Shown: positions 11,464-22,487, counted from the first letter of the stretch. The stretch: 64,000 nucleotides of DNA from Brachynemurus nebulosus (GCA_035578155.1 JAPWDM010000005.1:12738832-12802831), one strand, 5' to 3'. Translations and numbers: made by a program. Notes: generated from the sequence alone by a model not told the origin.

Positions 11464-12167
11464 GATACTTAAATCGATTAATCGAAAATCGATTAATCGA
11501 AGCTTAAAAAATCGATTTTTTTTTCGATTTTTTTCATTTGAATCGATTTATGAATGGATTATTAAAAGTAAGAGATCGATAACCGATTTTTTCCAAAAAT
11601 AACTTCATTTTAATAGTAATTCTACAAAGAAACATGTGTTAAAATTAAACACCAAAAACTCTATTGTTAATTGTCACTTTTTACTCATTATATCAACGAA
11701 CTCCTCCTATATAAGTCAGACTATTAATACAAGAGGAAGGAAGAGACCACCTATCTGTGCAAACGACGATCCCTTCCCCATAAAAGCGACTTATTTAGAA
11801 AACATTTTTTTGTCAATTTGTTTGAAATTTTTGAATAAACTTGGTTCAATTCGTGGTATTCGTCCTACATATTCAATTGCCTTATTTTTTATAATTATAA
11901 TTGAAAAGTTAACGCATTCATCGCCTTTACAAAATAATGTAAGGCGTTTTTACACGATATTACCGATATTACCTATGTACTATCAAGAAAGTCCCTTAAA
12001 CAAAAATTATCAGCTAATTTTATTAAGCTTTTCAAAATTTCGATTTTTTAGATCGATCTCACAGAATCGATTTTTTTTAGCCGATTTTTTTTTTGAATCG
12101 ATTTTTTTGATTTCGATTTAAATCGATCCAAAAATCGATCTTTTTTTTGGAGAATCGACATCTCTAG
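11464..12167. repeat. ATCGATT-rich repeat element, possibly hAT-type
   Basis: Both flanks of this block are dense in AATCGATTTTTT and ATCGATTAATCGA units (11470-11600 and 12045-12145), in opposite orientations, around a unique middle. The right edge reads GGAGAATCGACATCTCTA, which resembles a hAT end (TAGAGATGTCGATT on the other strand), but I find no matching left end or 8-bp duplication. The 161-codon frame at 11636-12121 has no family resemblance and ends inside the repeat. Confidence 0.45.
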
Positions 12168-12779
12168 TATACTGTATAGGATTAAGTATTTCAAAATTTC
12201 CGGTTCCAATGTCACCTCTGACTACCAATTTAAAAGAATAAATATAAATCTGTCTCTCGATTCCAGTAACAATTGTTGTTAATTTTTGTTTTGAAAATTT
12301 ATTTACATATGCATATAGGTATAGTTAAGTCGGAGATAATATGAACAAAAAATTTTCCAATCTTTTTTGCTGCGGCAGATTAACTGAAAATTCTATCTGT
12401 AGCAAATTTCAGCAAAATTTGGAAATAATAAATATTCATGTAAAAAGATTGTGATTGTTGGAAACAAGAGACTTGAAATACTGAAGCGCCATGCCACGTC
12501 GTTAAATAAAAAAACATATTCCATATCTAATTGACATTGTAATCTTTAAATTAGCACCAATTTATAAGTACTTACATCCTGTGATGAATATGACAATTGT
12601 TTTTTCTTTAAATCGGTTAACATGTAGCGCTCTGTTTCCTTTAATTTTCGTATCCAATTCTCTATCCAATTCCAGCTAATTAATTTAATATGAAATATTA
12701 AATTAATATCATACTTACAAGTAGAATAACTTAAGTATACATGTAAGAAATTAAATATGTTAAGTTGTTTAAATTATAT
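12168..12779. other. AT-rich spacer, nothing recognised
   Basis: No coding frame, tandem repeat or paired ends were seen. Confidence 0.5.
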
Positions 12780-13175
12780 TAAGTATGTAGGTACATAAAT
12801 ATTACTTTCTTTATTCGTGTCTATAATTTAATCAAATTTAATTTTAATTGTTATATACAGTCATTTGTGTTAAGATAATTATTTAATATGAATTCATATC
12901 AATTTTGTGTACCAATAAAAATAAACTTACTTAAAAATAAAATGGTAAAAATACACGGTAATTAGGCAAAAGCAGGGCTTCAATTATTTTTGGTTTTAAA
13001 AACAAAAGTAATAGTTTGTTTTAATGATTTTTTTCTTTTTTTTTTTGAAATATTAATCATTACAAGGGATTAATTTAAATAAATTAACACAACTCGATAC
13101 CGATACTGGAAGGGCTGGGAAAGTGTAAATTTTTAAAATTTTCTTTTGCTATTTTGAATGTATAATTTGTATCTG
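12780..13175 (+). repeat. Direct duplication, unit 1
   Basis: About 370-395 bases match 13702-14062 in the same order and orientation. Long identical stretches include ATATTACTTTCTTTATTCG, TTATTTAATATGAATTCATA and TACCGATACTGGAAGGGCTG. Unit 1 is slightly longer because of poly-T and AAATA indels. The copies have diverged by small indels, so the duplication is not recent. Confidence 0.85.
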
Positions 13176-13701
13176 AGAGTGTTTAAGGTAGTTGGTCGAT
13201 AAAACGATTTTCTCAAAGGAATTTAACGAAACTTCTCTAGACATTTATTTAATCCAATACCAATAATTCGAGCCTATATTCAAAAAAAATTGACCATCCC
13301 AATTTTGAGAAAAACGGTTTCAAAGTTTTGTAATTTTGACACAAGCTCTTATGGGAAAACTCTATTTTTTTTTTGAATAAAATGAAAACGTTTCAAAGGA
13401 ATTTGATAATAATTTAATATGTTATTTAATACAAAATTACAAACCATATTTAATAAGAAATAAAAGTTATTGACCACGCCGTTTTTGAAATATAATTTAA
13501 AAAAATCATTTTACAACGTTTTTACAACACTTTTTGAACAATTCTTTTAAATTGCTACAACATAAGCGCGCGGAAATTCAAAAAAACAAATGGTATACTA
13601 ATATAATAACTGAAGAATATTAATACATTATTTAATTTTTGATAAAAGAAAATTTTTTTGCTGAGATATACTTTTGTACCTGACTATCTCAGAACAACTA
13701 C
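13176..13701. other. Spacer between direct duplicates
   Basis: AT-rich sequence separating the two units. It holds two related lines (tttcaaaggaatttaacg at about 13213 and tttcaaaggaatttgat at about 13391) that hint at a short internal repeat. No gene is seen. Confidence 0.45.
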
Positions 13702-14062
13702 GTTAAGTATATAAATATTACTTTCTTTATTCGGGTCTATAATTTAATCATATTTAATTTTAATTGTTATATACAGTCGTTTATGTTAAGATAATTATTT
13801 AATATGAATTCATATCAATTTTGTGTACCAATAAAAAGTCATTAACTTGTTAAAATGGTAAAAAACACGGTAATTATGCAGAACCATTTTTGGTTTTAAA
13901 ACAAAACTAATGGTTCCATTTTAATGAATTTTTTTTTAAATATTCAGCACTACAGTGAATTAATTTAAAAAAAATTACTACAACTCGATACCGATACTGG
14001 AAGGGCTGGGAAACTGTAAATTTTTTAAATTTTATTTGCTATTTATGGATGTATTTGTATCT
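13702..14062 (+). repeat. Direct duplication, unit 2
   Basis: Second copy of the 12780-13175 unit. It ends just before a TTAA that begins the possible element at 14067, so the two could share a history. Unit 2 lacks about 30 bases of unit 1. Confidence 0.85.
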
Positions 14063-14066
14063 TTAA

Positions 14067-14524
14067 CACTATGAGGCCCGAGCAATTTAATGGTAAACTT
14101 CCCCGGAAGCCGGCAATATTTAAAAACGAACTATATAAACAAATACATAAAATAAAATGATTCAAACACTGAATAGATTCAACACAGTTCAACATGTATG
14201 TGTAAAAGTGTAAACATTCGTACGTGATACGTACATACTACATATACATTGTGTCATTCAAATCAATTTTGTTCAAAAATATAAATTATATTTTTTATGT
14301 ATTTTTTGTTTATCTTATTAAAAATTTTTATACATAGAAACCAAAAGAGTAGTGTGTGTAGGAATTATTTGTATTTGTGTGAGTAGGAACGCATCCCTGT
14401 GATGAGTGATGATAAACATCGCACACATAATGCGTAACCAACTAATCAATTAATCACTGATCGCGGTCGGCCTCTGGGGATGTTTTGTTTGGTTTCGGAT
14501 GCCGAAGCCATGGGACTGAAAGTG
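14067..14524. mobile_element. Possible TTAA-flanked MITE
   Basis: TTAA lies at 14063-14066 and 14525-14528. The inner ends are CACTATGAGGCCCGAG on the left and, reverse-complemented, CACTTTCAGTCCCATGG on the right, matching at CACT.T.AG.CCC. This fits a piggyBac-type MITE with short diverged ends. TTAA is frequent by chance here. Confidence 0.45.
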
Positions 14525-14540
14525 TTAATAAAATAAAATT

Positions 14541-14672
14541 ATTCCATCCTTACTGTAACCATGGTGCGCTTTTGTCCCATCATAAAAATAATTATTGTGC
14601 GCATTTGTCCTATATCTTTTTATACCACGTGCTGATAGGACTAACCATTGTGCGCTTATGTCCCATGTCCTA
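14541..14672 (+). repeat. Short tandem motif GTGCGCNTNTGTCC x3
   Basis: Three units (GGTGCGCTTTTGTCCCAT, TGTGCGCATTTGTCCTAT, TGTGCGCTTATGTCCCAT) repeat at about 36-60-bp spacing. Similar internal iteration of a terminal motif is seen in the pogo-type elements nearby, so this may be the interior of a degraded element. Confidence 0.5.
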
Positions 14673-14708
14673 TCTTTTCAAATTTGAATTTAATAAAATT
14701 TCATAATA

Positions 14709-15096
14709 CAGTCGACTCTCGTTAACTCAAACCTGCGATAATTCGAACCTCTCTATAATTTATAATTATCACGAGTTCCCTACAAAATCTCCTTATATTT
14801 CGAACTAAATCAATACATTTTTATGCACTTGGTTATTCGAACGAAAAAATCATTGCTACGTAACAAAACGACGGGTTAGTTCGAACTCATCGGCGTCAAA
14901 CACTCGACAAATCAAAGTAGCAGAGAGAAAGAGACAGAAAGATTGTAAGTACATTTTGAGACAATTTCAAACTTGTACATATCATCGTACGCGAGTCTTG
15001 GTTTTTGTTATGATCGAATCATTTGATATTTCAAACACTCGATAATTCGTAATATTTTAAGAGTCCCTCGAATTTCGAATTAACGAGAGTCGGCTG
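14709..15096. mobile_element. pogo-type MITE with CAGTCGACTCTCGTTAA ends
   Basis: The left end reads CAGTCGACTCTCGTTAACTC and the reverse complement of the right end CAGCCGACTCTCGTTAATTC: 18 of 20 bases agree. TA flanks both ends (14707-14708, 15097-15098). The CAG start, the TA target and the 'gactctcgttaa' wording are characteristic of Tigger/pogo-like ends in animals. ATTCGAA motifs repeat inside. No coding is present; length is 388 bp. Confidence 0.8.
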
Positions 15097-15950
15097 TATA
15101 ATTTTGGGACGTACAAAATTCATACTAATATTTGATTCTTTCTAAAGCTACAGTATATTTCAAAGAAAAAATTATTATTATCAAATACCAAATATTATTG
15201 AAAAATTAACAATTATTTTAGTTTCCATCTCTTGATAATTTATTTTTCCAGAACTAGACTGATTTTAATTTATAACACAAAACACAATTAGATATCACAA
15301 TCATTTTTTTAATACCATTATATTTAACAAAATATAATTTACGTGCCTTGACCAAAAAAAGGAGAACATTTTATAATAAATAATTTGAACAAAGTAGACT
15401 CCTATAATTCCAGACATTGTTGAACGGAATGACTTATGTATGTGGTTGTATATAAGATGAATAACCCGCTATATTCGTTCATTAATCCACCCACATAATT
15501 TCATAAACGACACATCGTAAGAAATATTATTTTTTTTAAAATATGTTACGCAATTTCAAAAAGTTGCTTTAATTATGTGTACACACAGGATACGCTTATT
15601 TAGTACCACAGAAATACATAAAAGTAGAAATGTTTTTTACGCTTTCATAAAATTATCGAAATATGATCTGTCTTGTTTTTTTGTGTTTTGATATACATAC
15701 ATTCGGAGGTCAGTTTCAAAAACCAGTTGGAACCTTTATTCGCCTTTGCATTCGTAAGATACAAAAATCTTTACAAATTGTAATTTCAAATATATTCTTA
15801 ATGTCAAAATCTTACATTTCTGTGCCATGTAATGCTGATTTTGACTAAGAAAAAAATTGAAAAAATAATTTTTTTTACTTGCACTTGAAAATTAAGCTTT
15901 TTTCTTCACACTCGCATTTATTTGAAAATATACGGTAAATATTTGAAACA
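15097..15950. other. AT-rich stretch, nothing recognised
   Basis: No gene or repeat was recognised. A 61-codon frame at 15663-15848 has no family resemblance. Confidence 0.5.
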
Positions 15951-16094
15951 GTTGTCATAGTTTTAATAGACTGGCACGTATACAGCGAAACATATTTGAG
16001 GAATGGGAGGGAGCTGTCACACAGGAAATTAAAGAGCTAACAAAATTTGTTATTGACCTCAAAAAATACGTAAAAAAGCCACTGCCTGAATAAT
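15951..16094 (+). other. Possible terminal exon (SFNRLARIQRNIFEEWEG..)
   Basis: In one plus frame the sequence after an AG at 15950 reads CHSFNRLARIQRNIFEEWEG, then AVTQEIKELTKFVIDLKKYV, then KKPLPE and a TAA at about 16094. It is amphipathic, charged and composed unlike the AT-rich background. 'atttgaaacag' just upstream could be a splice acceptor. It sits immediately before the long-inverted-repeat element at 16142. I do not recognise the protein; it may be a true last exon, a transposase remnant or chance. Confidence 0.25.
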
Positions 16095-16141
16095 CATTAT
16101 ATAATTCGATCAATTTAGCCCTAAAAATAGTAGTAAAGATA

Positions 16142-17199
16142 CAAAAATTAGGGGAGAGTTGAAAATTGGTACGAATGTTCGGAACACCATTATAAATAAG
16201 TGTTGAAAAGTCCTCATCGATCCTGTACGTGGGAAAAATTTTATTTAAGGTCAAAGGTGCCAAAAATGGGTTTTTCGCGTTTTTCAGCAAAACGATAAGT
16301 TTTATCATAAAATTAGGTCAGACAAAAATTGTAGATCATATAATTATCTATAAAAAATGTCTCAATACTTTTTTTTTCTAAGAGCCACCGTTTCTGAGAT
16401 ATAACTATCTTAAAAAATCTCCCGCCTGCGCCGGAAATACTCAACACAATTTTTTTATTGTAAAAAGGGATGTAGTGCAAAATGGGGCTGCAAAAAAGTT
16501 GGATTATTTTGTTTTCTTACATGTACCAATTGTTAAGGTCAGTGGTGCTCTAATGTTGAATCACCAACAGAAAAGGATTCGTATGATACCAACGAGGAGA
16601 CATGTGATGCATCCCTATTGAGGCAATTTACTTGCACCCAACAAGAAGAATAACAAAAACAAGAACAAGAAGGAGAAGAACAAGAAAAAGAGGAAGCTGA
16701 AATATTAGACGATTATGAATCTGACGAATAATTTCCCTCACTTTTTTTTAAATCTATACTGCTTTCATTATTCCTAATACTAATATTTTTTATTATTCAA
16801 TAGTTTTCAATTAAACAGGATCACCATAGACCGTGCATTATCCTACCGGGGAAATCCTTTAAAAAAACTCGTTAAGTACACTACCTCACAGGTGGCGTGG
16901 AAACGTCTGAATATTATGAAGATTACACCTTTTGTAATAGTTATATCTCAGGAACGGTGGCTCTTAGGAAAAAAGTATTCGGAAATTTTTTATAGAAAAT
17001 TATATGATTTCAATTTTTGTCTGACCTAATTTTATGATAAAACTTACTGTTTTGCTGAAAAACGCGAAAAACCCATTTTTGACACTTTTGACCTTGAACA
17101 AAATTTTTTCCACGTACAGGATCGTTGAAGACTTTTCAACACTTATTTATAATGGGGCTCCGAACATTCATACAATTTTCAGCTCTCCCCTAATTTTTG
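16142..17199 (+). mobile_element. Long-inverted-repeat TA element
   Basis: Arms of about 275 bp (16142-16413 and the reverse complement of 16925-17199) are colinear with roughly 85-90% identity by eye. Ends are CAAAAATTAGGGGAGAG / CTCCCCTAATTTTTG, flanked by TA (16140-16141, 17200-17201). The spacer carries a protein-like frame reading WCSNVESPTEKDSYDTNEET, then a stop, then a Glu/Gln-rich tail ending ILDDYESDE, which may be a transposase C-terminus. The MIKLxVLLKNAKNPF peptide readable outward from both arms is a consequence of the inverted repeat, not a gene. Confidence 0.75.
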
Positions 17200-17202
17200 T
17201 AC

Positions 17203-17734
17203 CTTTGCATGTTTAAATTGACCGGTGTAATAATTTGATTACCAATGTGATGATAAAAATTAAATAATATCTAGCGTATATCTAAAAGGTTTTTTCCAAC
17301 GTAATATTCAGTACACAAATCTAGTTTTAAAGAAAATCTTATTTTCTATTTTTCTAAGTAGCCAATATCGTATCCTCAAAAGCGGTTTATGATTAAACTA
17401 GCTGAAAAAAAACAACATGATCCTGTTAATATTATTGTATTTTTGACAATTTCGTACAAAACAGTTTTTCAAAATTAACCTCCCCAGATACATATATTGT
17501 TTGTAATTGCAATGTATTGCAATCTTGTACCTTGTGCCAAACCCACAAAACCGCTTACAAACAAAATTAACTGCATAAAATCATGTTTGTAATTACATTA
17601 TATTATGTACAACATGTACCAACCGTGTTGTTTAGTGTTTGTTGCGCGCCTGTATTCGATTTATTGTGGCATAATAAATTACAATCTTTGTTCAATTTTA
17701 ATTTAAAAAATAATTTGATCAATCCGATGTTTTT
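17203..17734. other. Spacer, nothing recognised
   Basis: No supported feature was found. A 68-codon frame at 17583-17789 runs into the next repeat and has no family resemblance. Confidence 0.5.
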
Positions 17735-18420
17735 GCAAATTTCCGAACGGAATTTCTACTATTACAGCCACTGGCATGGTAAGACTTGAACACGGGACTA
17801 TAACAGAAACTTAATTTGAAATTCGTAGTAGCCAAAAATGACATGTACATACCTATCCGCACGATGACTCTCGAACGAAGCATCCTGGGATATGTTCTTC
17901 AGCCAGACACGTCTAATGTCCATCTATATAAGCTACAGTGCTACAGCCCCTCCAATTCAAAGGGAAAGTCATTATTTAGTTATGATTTCTAAAAAGAGTT
18001 TCGTCATTTTCATTGCGAAACGGAAAAGTTCTTCTCCAAATTGCTCCAATTCAAATCACTTCAATAAAGTTTGATTTACAAAAAAAGAAATTTTTCAATT
18101 TAATGACGTCATCAAGTTTATCAAAAATTACCATTAAAGATTTGAAGCAATATTACTCCATTGCAACCAATCACCGGAATTTCAATCGTTTCCATAAAGT
18201 CTAATTTGAGAAAGGAATTTTTTTAATTTGATAACCTTACCAAGTTACTTTTTTTAAACTTGTGTTTAACTAAATTTCGTACTATACTGATCAGTAAAAA
18301 CACCAGTGTTATAGATATGTTTTTGAACCATTATCCTCTGTGAGCCCGGGGTTTTCAAGAAAAAGTAATTTTTGCAACTAGAAATTCGCTATGTTATACA
18401 GTATGCTACGAGACAGGAGT
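17735..18420 (+). repeat. AATTTCC-A-GGAAATTC repeat family, copy I
   Basis: The left part (GCAAATTTCCGAACGGAATT, CTATTACAGCCACTGGCATG, GGGACTATAACAGAA) and right part (ACTCTCGAACGAA, CCAGACACGTCTAATG, AAATTCGCTATGTTATAC..ACAGGAG) match copy II at 41073-41505 and copy III at 58145-59882. In this copy a CRE-type repeat (17950-18250) occupies the middle, and a pogo element starts at its right edge. The family ends inversely with GCGAATTTCCA/TGGAAATTCGC. Confidence 0.6.
17950..18250 (+). repeat. TGACGTCATCAAGTTT dispersed repeat
   Basis: TCCAATTCAAATCACTTCAA, then TAAAGTTTGATTTAC and TGACGTCATCAAGTTT, are shared with 61483-61580 (plus) and, inverted, with 19921-20016. A second weaker unit follows at about 18150-18245. 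No ends or coding were resolved. Confidence 0.6.
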
Positions 18421-18421
18421 A

Positions 18422-19357
18422 GGGGAAACCTGTACAAAATCGTATACCAGGGTAAAACAGTATAGTAGGTCTACTTTTGCTATTAATTAAAATTTCTGAA
18501 ACGCAAGCCGCTGAGCAGCGTCCACCAATGAGAGCTATTTGTCAGAAACAATTGTAGCGGTAAGCACCAATGTTTTCAAAATATTTCATTTTAGTGTTTT
18601 TTGATAGACTTGATCTTATTTTCGTGAAAATTCAAGGAAAAATAGTTAAGTTTATGTGTACTACAAGTCCGTCTCCAATTAGTTATATTAAAGTGTGTGT
18701 ATTTACTCGTAATGTACAATATTGATTTCGGCAAAATCGATTTGCATAGGTGGTAGTGAATTATCTGTTTACATATGGGTCTCCGAGTCAAAACCGTACG
18801 GGGTAAAACCGGCCTATATATGATTTTGACTTGTTCGTATGAATATGAACTAAACTGATTTTTTATTATTAGTTGCAATCAAGATACCACGCAATCATAT
18901 TCATAATATTACTATTACTAGTAAAAAAATGGGATTGGAATAACATGAGAAAAACCGTTGAAGCTGTTTTTGAAAGAACCATGGGGTACTTCAAAACTGC
19001 TCGAACATGTCAGGTCAACAAAAATCAACATTATACAAGACTGAGTCAACAAATTCAAACAAAAAAAGTGATTTGGGTTCTTCGACGTGCAAAGGCTTAA
19101 GATGATTTAAACCGATTCTTCGGTGTTGAGTATAGTATACGGTTTTGTCCAAGTATCGGGGTAAAACCGTTATAAATAATCGTTTGAATTTTTTGTGTTA
19201 TTTTTGTTTAATATTGGGATTATGCGAAATATGTTGATTTTATTATGTTCCTTAGGAAACTGACTAATTATAAACGTTGGTTTCATACATTTACGTTTTA
19301 AAATGAATGATATACAACGCTAAATCCTTAGCTATACGGTTTTGACCCGATCTCCCC
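18422..19357 (+). mobile_element. pogo-type element with transposase fragment
   Basis: The left end reads GGGGAAACCTGTACAAAATC and the reverse complement of the right end GGGGAGATCGGGTCAAAACC, an imperfect inverted repeat flanked by TA. The motif GGGGTAAAACCG or close variants recurs inside (about 18449, 18797, 19160), as though the end had been iterated. Comparison with the other two copies of the surrounding repeat (CAGGGGTATT at 41491 and 59874) shows an empty TA at the insertion point. The interior holds a pogo HTH remnant. Confidence 0.7.
18924..19100 (+). pseudogene. pogo/Tigger transposase N-terminal HTH fragment
   Basis: The frame reads KKWDWNNMRKTVEAVFERTM, then GYFKTARTCQVNKNQHYTRL, matching the Pipsqueak-type helix-turn-helix at the start of pogo/Tigger/jerky transposases ('W.ee.m..Av.AV..g.mgykkAa..f.vp..tL..r'). 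The usual basic start before this is replaced by an unrelated hydrophobic stretch, and the frame ends at 19100 before the CENP-B-type second HTH. The DDE domain is absent. It is a broken relic that may once have given DNA binding only. Confidence 0.75.
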
Positions 19358-19920
19358 TATGTATTTTAAATTATTTATATCTAGTGATAATGAATACCGC
19401 AGTCAGATGTTGGAAATGAATTTCATTTATCAATACTATATGCGCATTTTCAGACTTGTAATTTGCATCTTCTGTAATATTTTAATATAAAAATTTTATA
19501 CTTTTAAAAAAATTTAAAGTATCAATTCGAACTGATTGATACACCACTATAATTTTCTGTTGGATTTCAAAAATAAATACGATGAGGAAATTATTTAGGA
19601 TAACATAATTTTTTTGGAAACTCTTTTGTTGGTAAATTAAGGTAACATTACGATCATTAGTTGAACAATTATTTTATTTCTGTGACTGCATTGAAAATTT
19701 TCGTTACTTCAGATACGAACTGATGGCCATATAGGCCAAAAATTTATAAAATGAAAAGATTTGTTACCGTAATTGATAGAGTTAGGGTAACTTTTGTATA
19801 AACTTATCAGTCTAGTCTTATGTGCCCAATGTCCTCGTCTTATGTCATTCCCCAAATGCCCTAGTCTTATGTCATTCTATCAATCCATTTACGATTTTTA
19901 GAACATTGCATTGTAACATT
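19358..19920. other. Spacer with short tandem CTTATGTCATTC motif
   Basis: No gene is recognised. Around 19812-19880 the phrase TAGTCTTATGT / TCGTCTTATGTCATTC / TAGTCTTATGTCATTC repeats with a period of about 32 bases. Confidence 0.5.
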
Positions 19921-20016
19921 TTTACAATCTTAGTGACGTCACCAAATTTAAAAAAAAGTTCTTGTTTCTTAAATCAAGCTTTATTAAAGTGATTTGAATT
20001 AAAGTGATTGATTCAG
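19921..20016 (-). repeat. TGACGTCA dispersed repeat, inverted copy
   Basis: The reverse complement reads CAATCACTTTAATTCAAATC, then ACTTTAATAAAGCTTGATTT and a GGTGACGTCACT core, colinear with 61483-61580 and 17990-18110. It abuts the TTAA at 20017. Confidence 0.65.
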
Positions 20017-20020
20017 TTAA

Positions 20021-20895
20021 GGGCAGGGTAAGGTATTAAAATAATTTTTTTTGCATTTTTTTTAAATTTTTAACTGAATGCGTAATATCTCAAGAATGTT
20101 GTCTCAAAATTTCAAGTTGATTGGAGCAAAATTGACGAAGTTATAAGCATTTTTGTAGTTACCTGGCAGATGTTTCGCTCTCTATATATATCTGTCTCTC
20201 AGTTATATTATAGAAATTTCCATGGAAGTACTAACGTGTTTATACCTGTACTGTATATTTTGTCAGTGTTGGGTACAAAATTTAGTTTAGTAGTAAGTAT
20301 TCTATATCAGTTTTATACAAAAATTTTTAAGTGTTAAAAACTTTAAAGCGTTTTCCCCACAGTTCACGTTTTCAAAGTCGGTGCCCCTCATAACTTCAAA
20401 ACTACAGCACCGATCCATTTGAAATTTTTAACACTATTTCTGTACATAATTTACGAGGTAACGCTGGAGAGTTTTTTCAAATTTGTTAATAATTTTTATT
20501 TTACAATAACAAATTAGCCAATTTTTTTTCGCAAAAAATCGTTTTTTTTCCGTTCTAAGTGTTCTAAAAAAGTGAAAAATTGAAATTTCGAAAAACCCTC
20601 CCAGCGTTACCTGAGGAAAACTATTATCTAACGAATGAACTTTATTTTTTTTATTTCGGATGATTCAGCACCAAGTTAAAAGGGGCACCGCAATTCTACT
20701 TTTTTTCCGAGACACGTTCGAATAATTGCTGCCATTACTGTATTTTTTAAAATTTCTTCGTGAAAATTTTATACAATATTCTTCGAATGTCATACTTTAA
20801 TGTACCACTGGTTTTAATAAAGAGATTTTAACTGTGTCGTCACAAAAAATAACAAAAACATGCCTTTTTTTGTACGAATTAACCTTACCCTCTCC
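20021..20895. mobile_element. TTAA-flanked element with GGGTAAGGT ends
   Basis: TTAA lies at 20017-20020 and 20896-20899. The left end reads GGGCAGGGTAAGGT and the right end, reverse-complemented, GGAGAGGGTAAGGT: 11 of 14 agree. No transposase frame is present. The interior has short sentences such as CAAAACTACAGCACCGATCC seen in old insect repeats. piggyBac-type mobilisation is inferred only from the TTAA. Confidence 0.65.
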
Positions 20896-20899
20896 TTAA

Positions 20900-21660
20900 A
20901 GTAATTTAGGTGTGAACTCTTCATTTTTGCTCTCAAAATGTAGAAATTCCTTTTAGAAATATGAGTGACTCAATGGAAGTCGTTTTTATTATAGTCCTAA
21001 GTGTCTGATTAATTCTGGGAAAAGTAACGCCACTTTCTAACGTACGAAAATATCACGGAAAACTGACACAAATTGATTTTTACTTGGTCATGAAACATAA
21101 AATCAACACAATATTAATATTTTAATATTTGTTAGTAATTAACAGGTAATAAATATTTACATGTATAGGTATATGTACGCATTCATCTGCTAAATACATA
21201 TATACATATAAATGTAAACAAAAGATACATAAATAGATGAGGACACACTTGCTATGTAAAACTTGTATAGCATCTGAATATTTGTTTTGTTAATTATTAT
21301 ATTTAAACCGGGGCACAGTTTTCATTTTTTGCACGTATTTATTAATTGATTTTACCAAGAATATCTGATGTATTCACATTTAGATGTTAGACAAGCTTGT
21401 ACTGACGCATGAGTGACCAAAATTATTGTTTTCAATTTTTCTCTAAAACTAAAAAAAATTAGTGTAAAACATAATTAAGGAAACTTTTGAATTGTAGCAA
21501 CTTTTCGTAAGAAACGCGCTTTTAAATTATGTTCTGGGCATCGTACGTGTCTGGTTGACGAACTCAACCGAGAGTTTAGGGCTTCCAACGTATTCCGCAA
21601 ATTTCATAAAAATAAAATGTTTTTTCCGAGAGTTATCGTGCGGATATATAAATACATACA
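20900..21660. other. AT-rich spacer, nothing recognised
   Basis: No coding frame or repeat structure above background was seen. Confidence 0.5.
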
Positions 21661-21662
21661 TA

Positions 21663-22485
21663 CACAGAGAGAAAATTCATACAAAAATTAATGTGCTCAG
21701 CACTACAATCGACGTGTAAAAGGCGAACATATTCAATTTTGTACGGTAAAAATATAAAAATTATAATTAATCATAAAAAATTTAAAGAATAGAATGTTCT
21801 TTCCGTAATTTAGCTCCGTAAAATTTGTAAAACAGTTCGGTAAAAAGTTCCGTTGCCGACAGTTTAATTGTTTTTCTTACAAAAATTACCAAGCTGTATT
21901 AAAATAGACGAAAAGTAGAAAAGAATAAAAGAAGCTAATAGTAGAAAGAAAGAAAGAGAAGGTATCAACGCTGTCACATTGCGAGGCAAGCTGCAGAAAG
22001 TATCAACACAATCATATATGAAGGTCACATAGCAGGACTGTTGGTGTTGCAAGTAGCTGGTTAGCTGGTGTGGTGTCGTGTGGTGTCGAATCAGTGTTCA
22101 TTAGAATGTCTTGACGGATGGTCATCGTTTAATTCATCATTTTGTTTCATCAACACTATCTTCAGTATTCGAATATGTTGTTGCCAATCATTTTGTATGC
22201 ATCATAAAGAATCAAAGGTCGGAAAAGATCGATTGTTCCTCAGTGCGTACAGCCCAAGCAACATAAGGTTGCAGGTCAGATGCGCAAATGAAAGAGTACG
22301 ACAACAAGAATTAAACTATAACATATATGCATAAGAGTGTGATAGAAGTTGTGTTACCACATTAAATTTTACCATGCTTATAATATAATTTTTACTTTGG
22401 TCGTCGATCGCGCACGCATTAAAAGAGAGCATGGTAATTTTTCTGAAATTTTATCTACAAAAATTATATGATTTTTCTCTCCGTG
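21663..22485 (+). mobile_element. CACGGAGAG-family MITE, copy B
   Basis: Ends are CACAGAGAGAAAATTCAT and ATGATTTTTCTCTCCGTG with TA on both sides (21661-21662, 22486-22487). It is colinear with copy C (56587-57476) and the reverse complement of copy A (5098-5916). Compared with both, it lacks about 60 bp near 22378. The shared 'IRLxVRCANERVRQQELNY' reading at about 22240-22320 appears in copy C too, but in a repeat without other protein features, so I do not call it a gene. Confidence 0.8.
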
Positions 22486-22487
22486 TA

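Noticed and set aside
11636..12121. 161-codon plus-strand frame
   Set aside because: Low-complexity Ile/Leu/Phe/Asn reading that ends in the ATCGATTTTT repeat; no motif of any family and no start context worth noting.
12780..14062. LTR retrotransposon
   Set aside because: Direct repeats exist, but the spacer is too short, and no TG..CA ends, primer-binding site, polypurine tract or gag-pol reading was seen.
15955..16308. 117-codon minus-strand frame and its plus-strand echo at 17034-17216
   Set aside because: The similarity of the two peptides is fully explained by the inverted arms of the 16142-17199 element.
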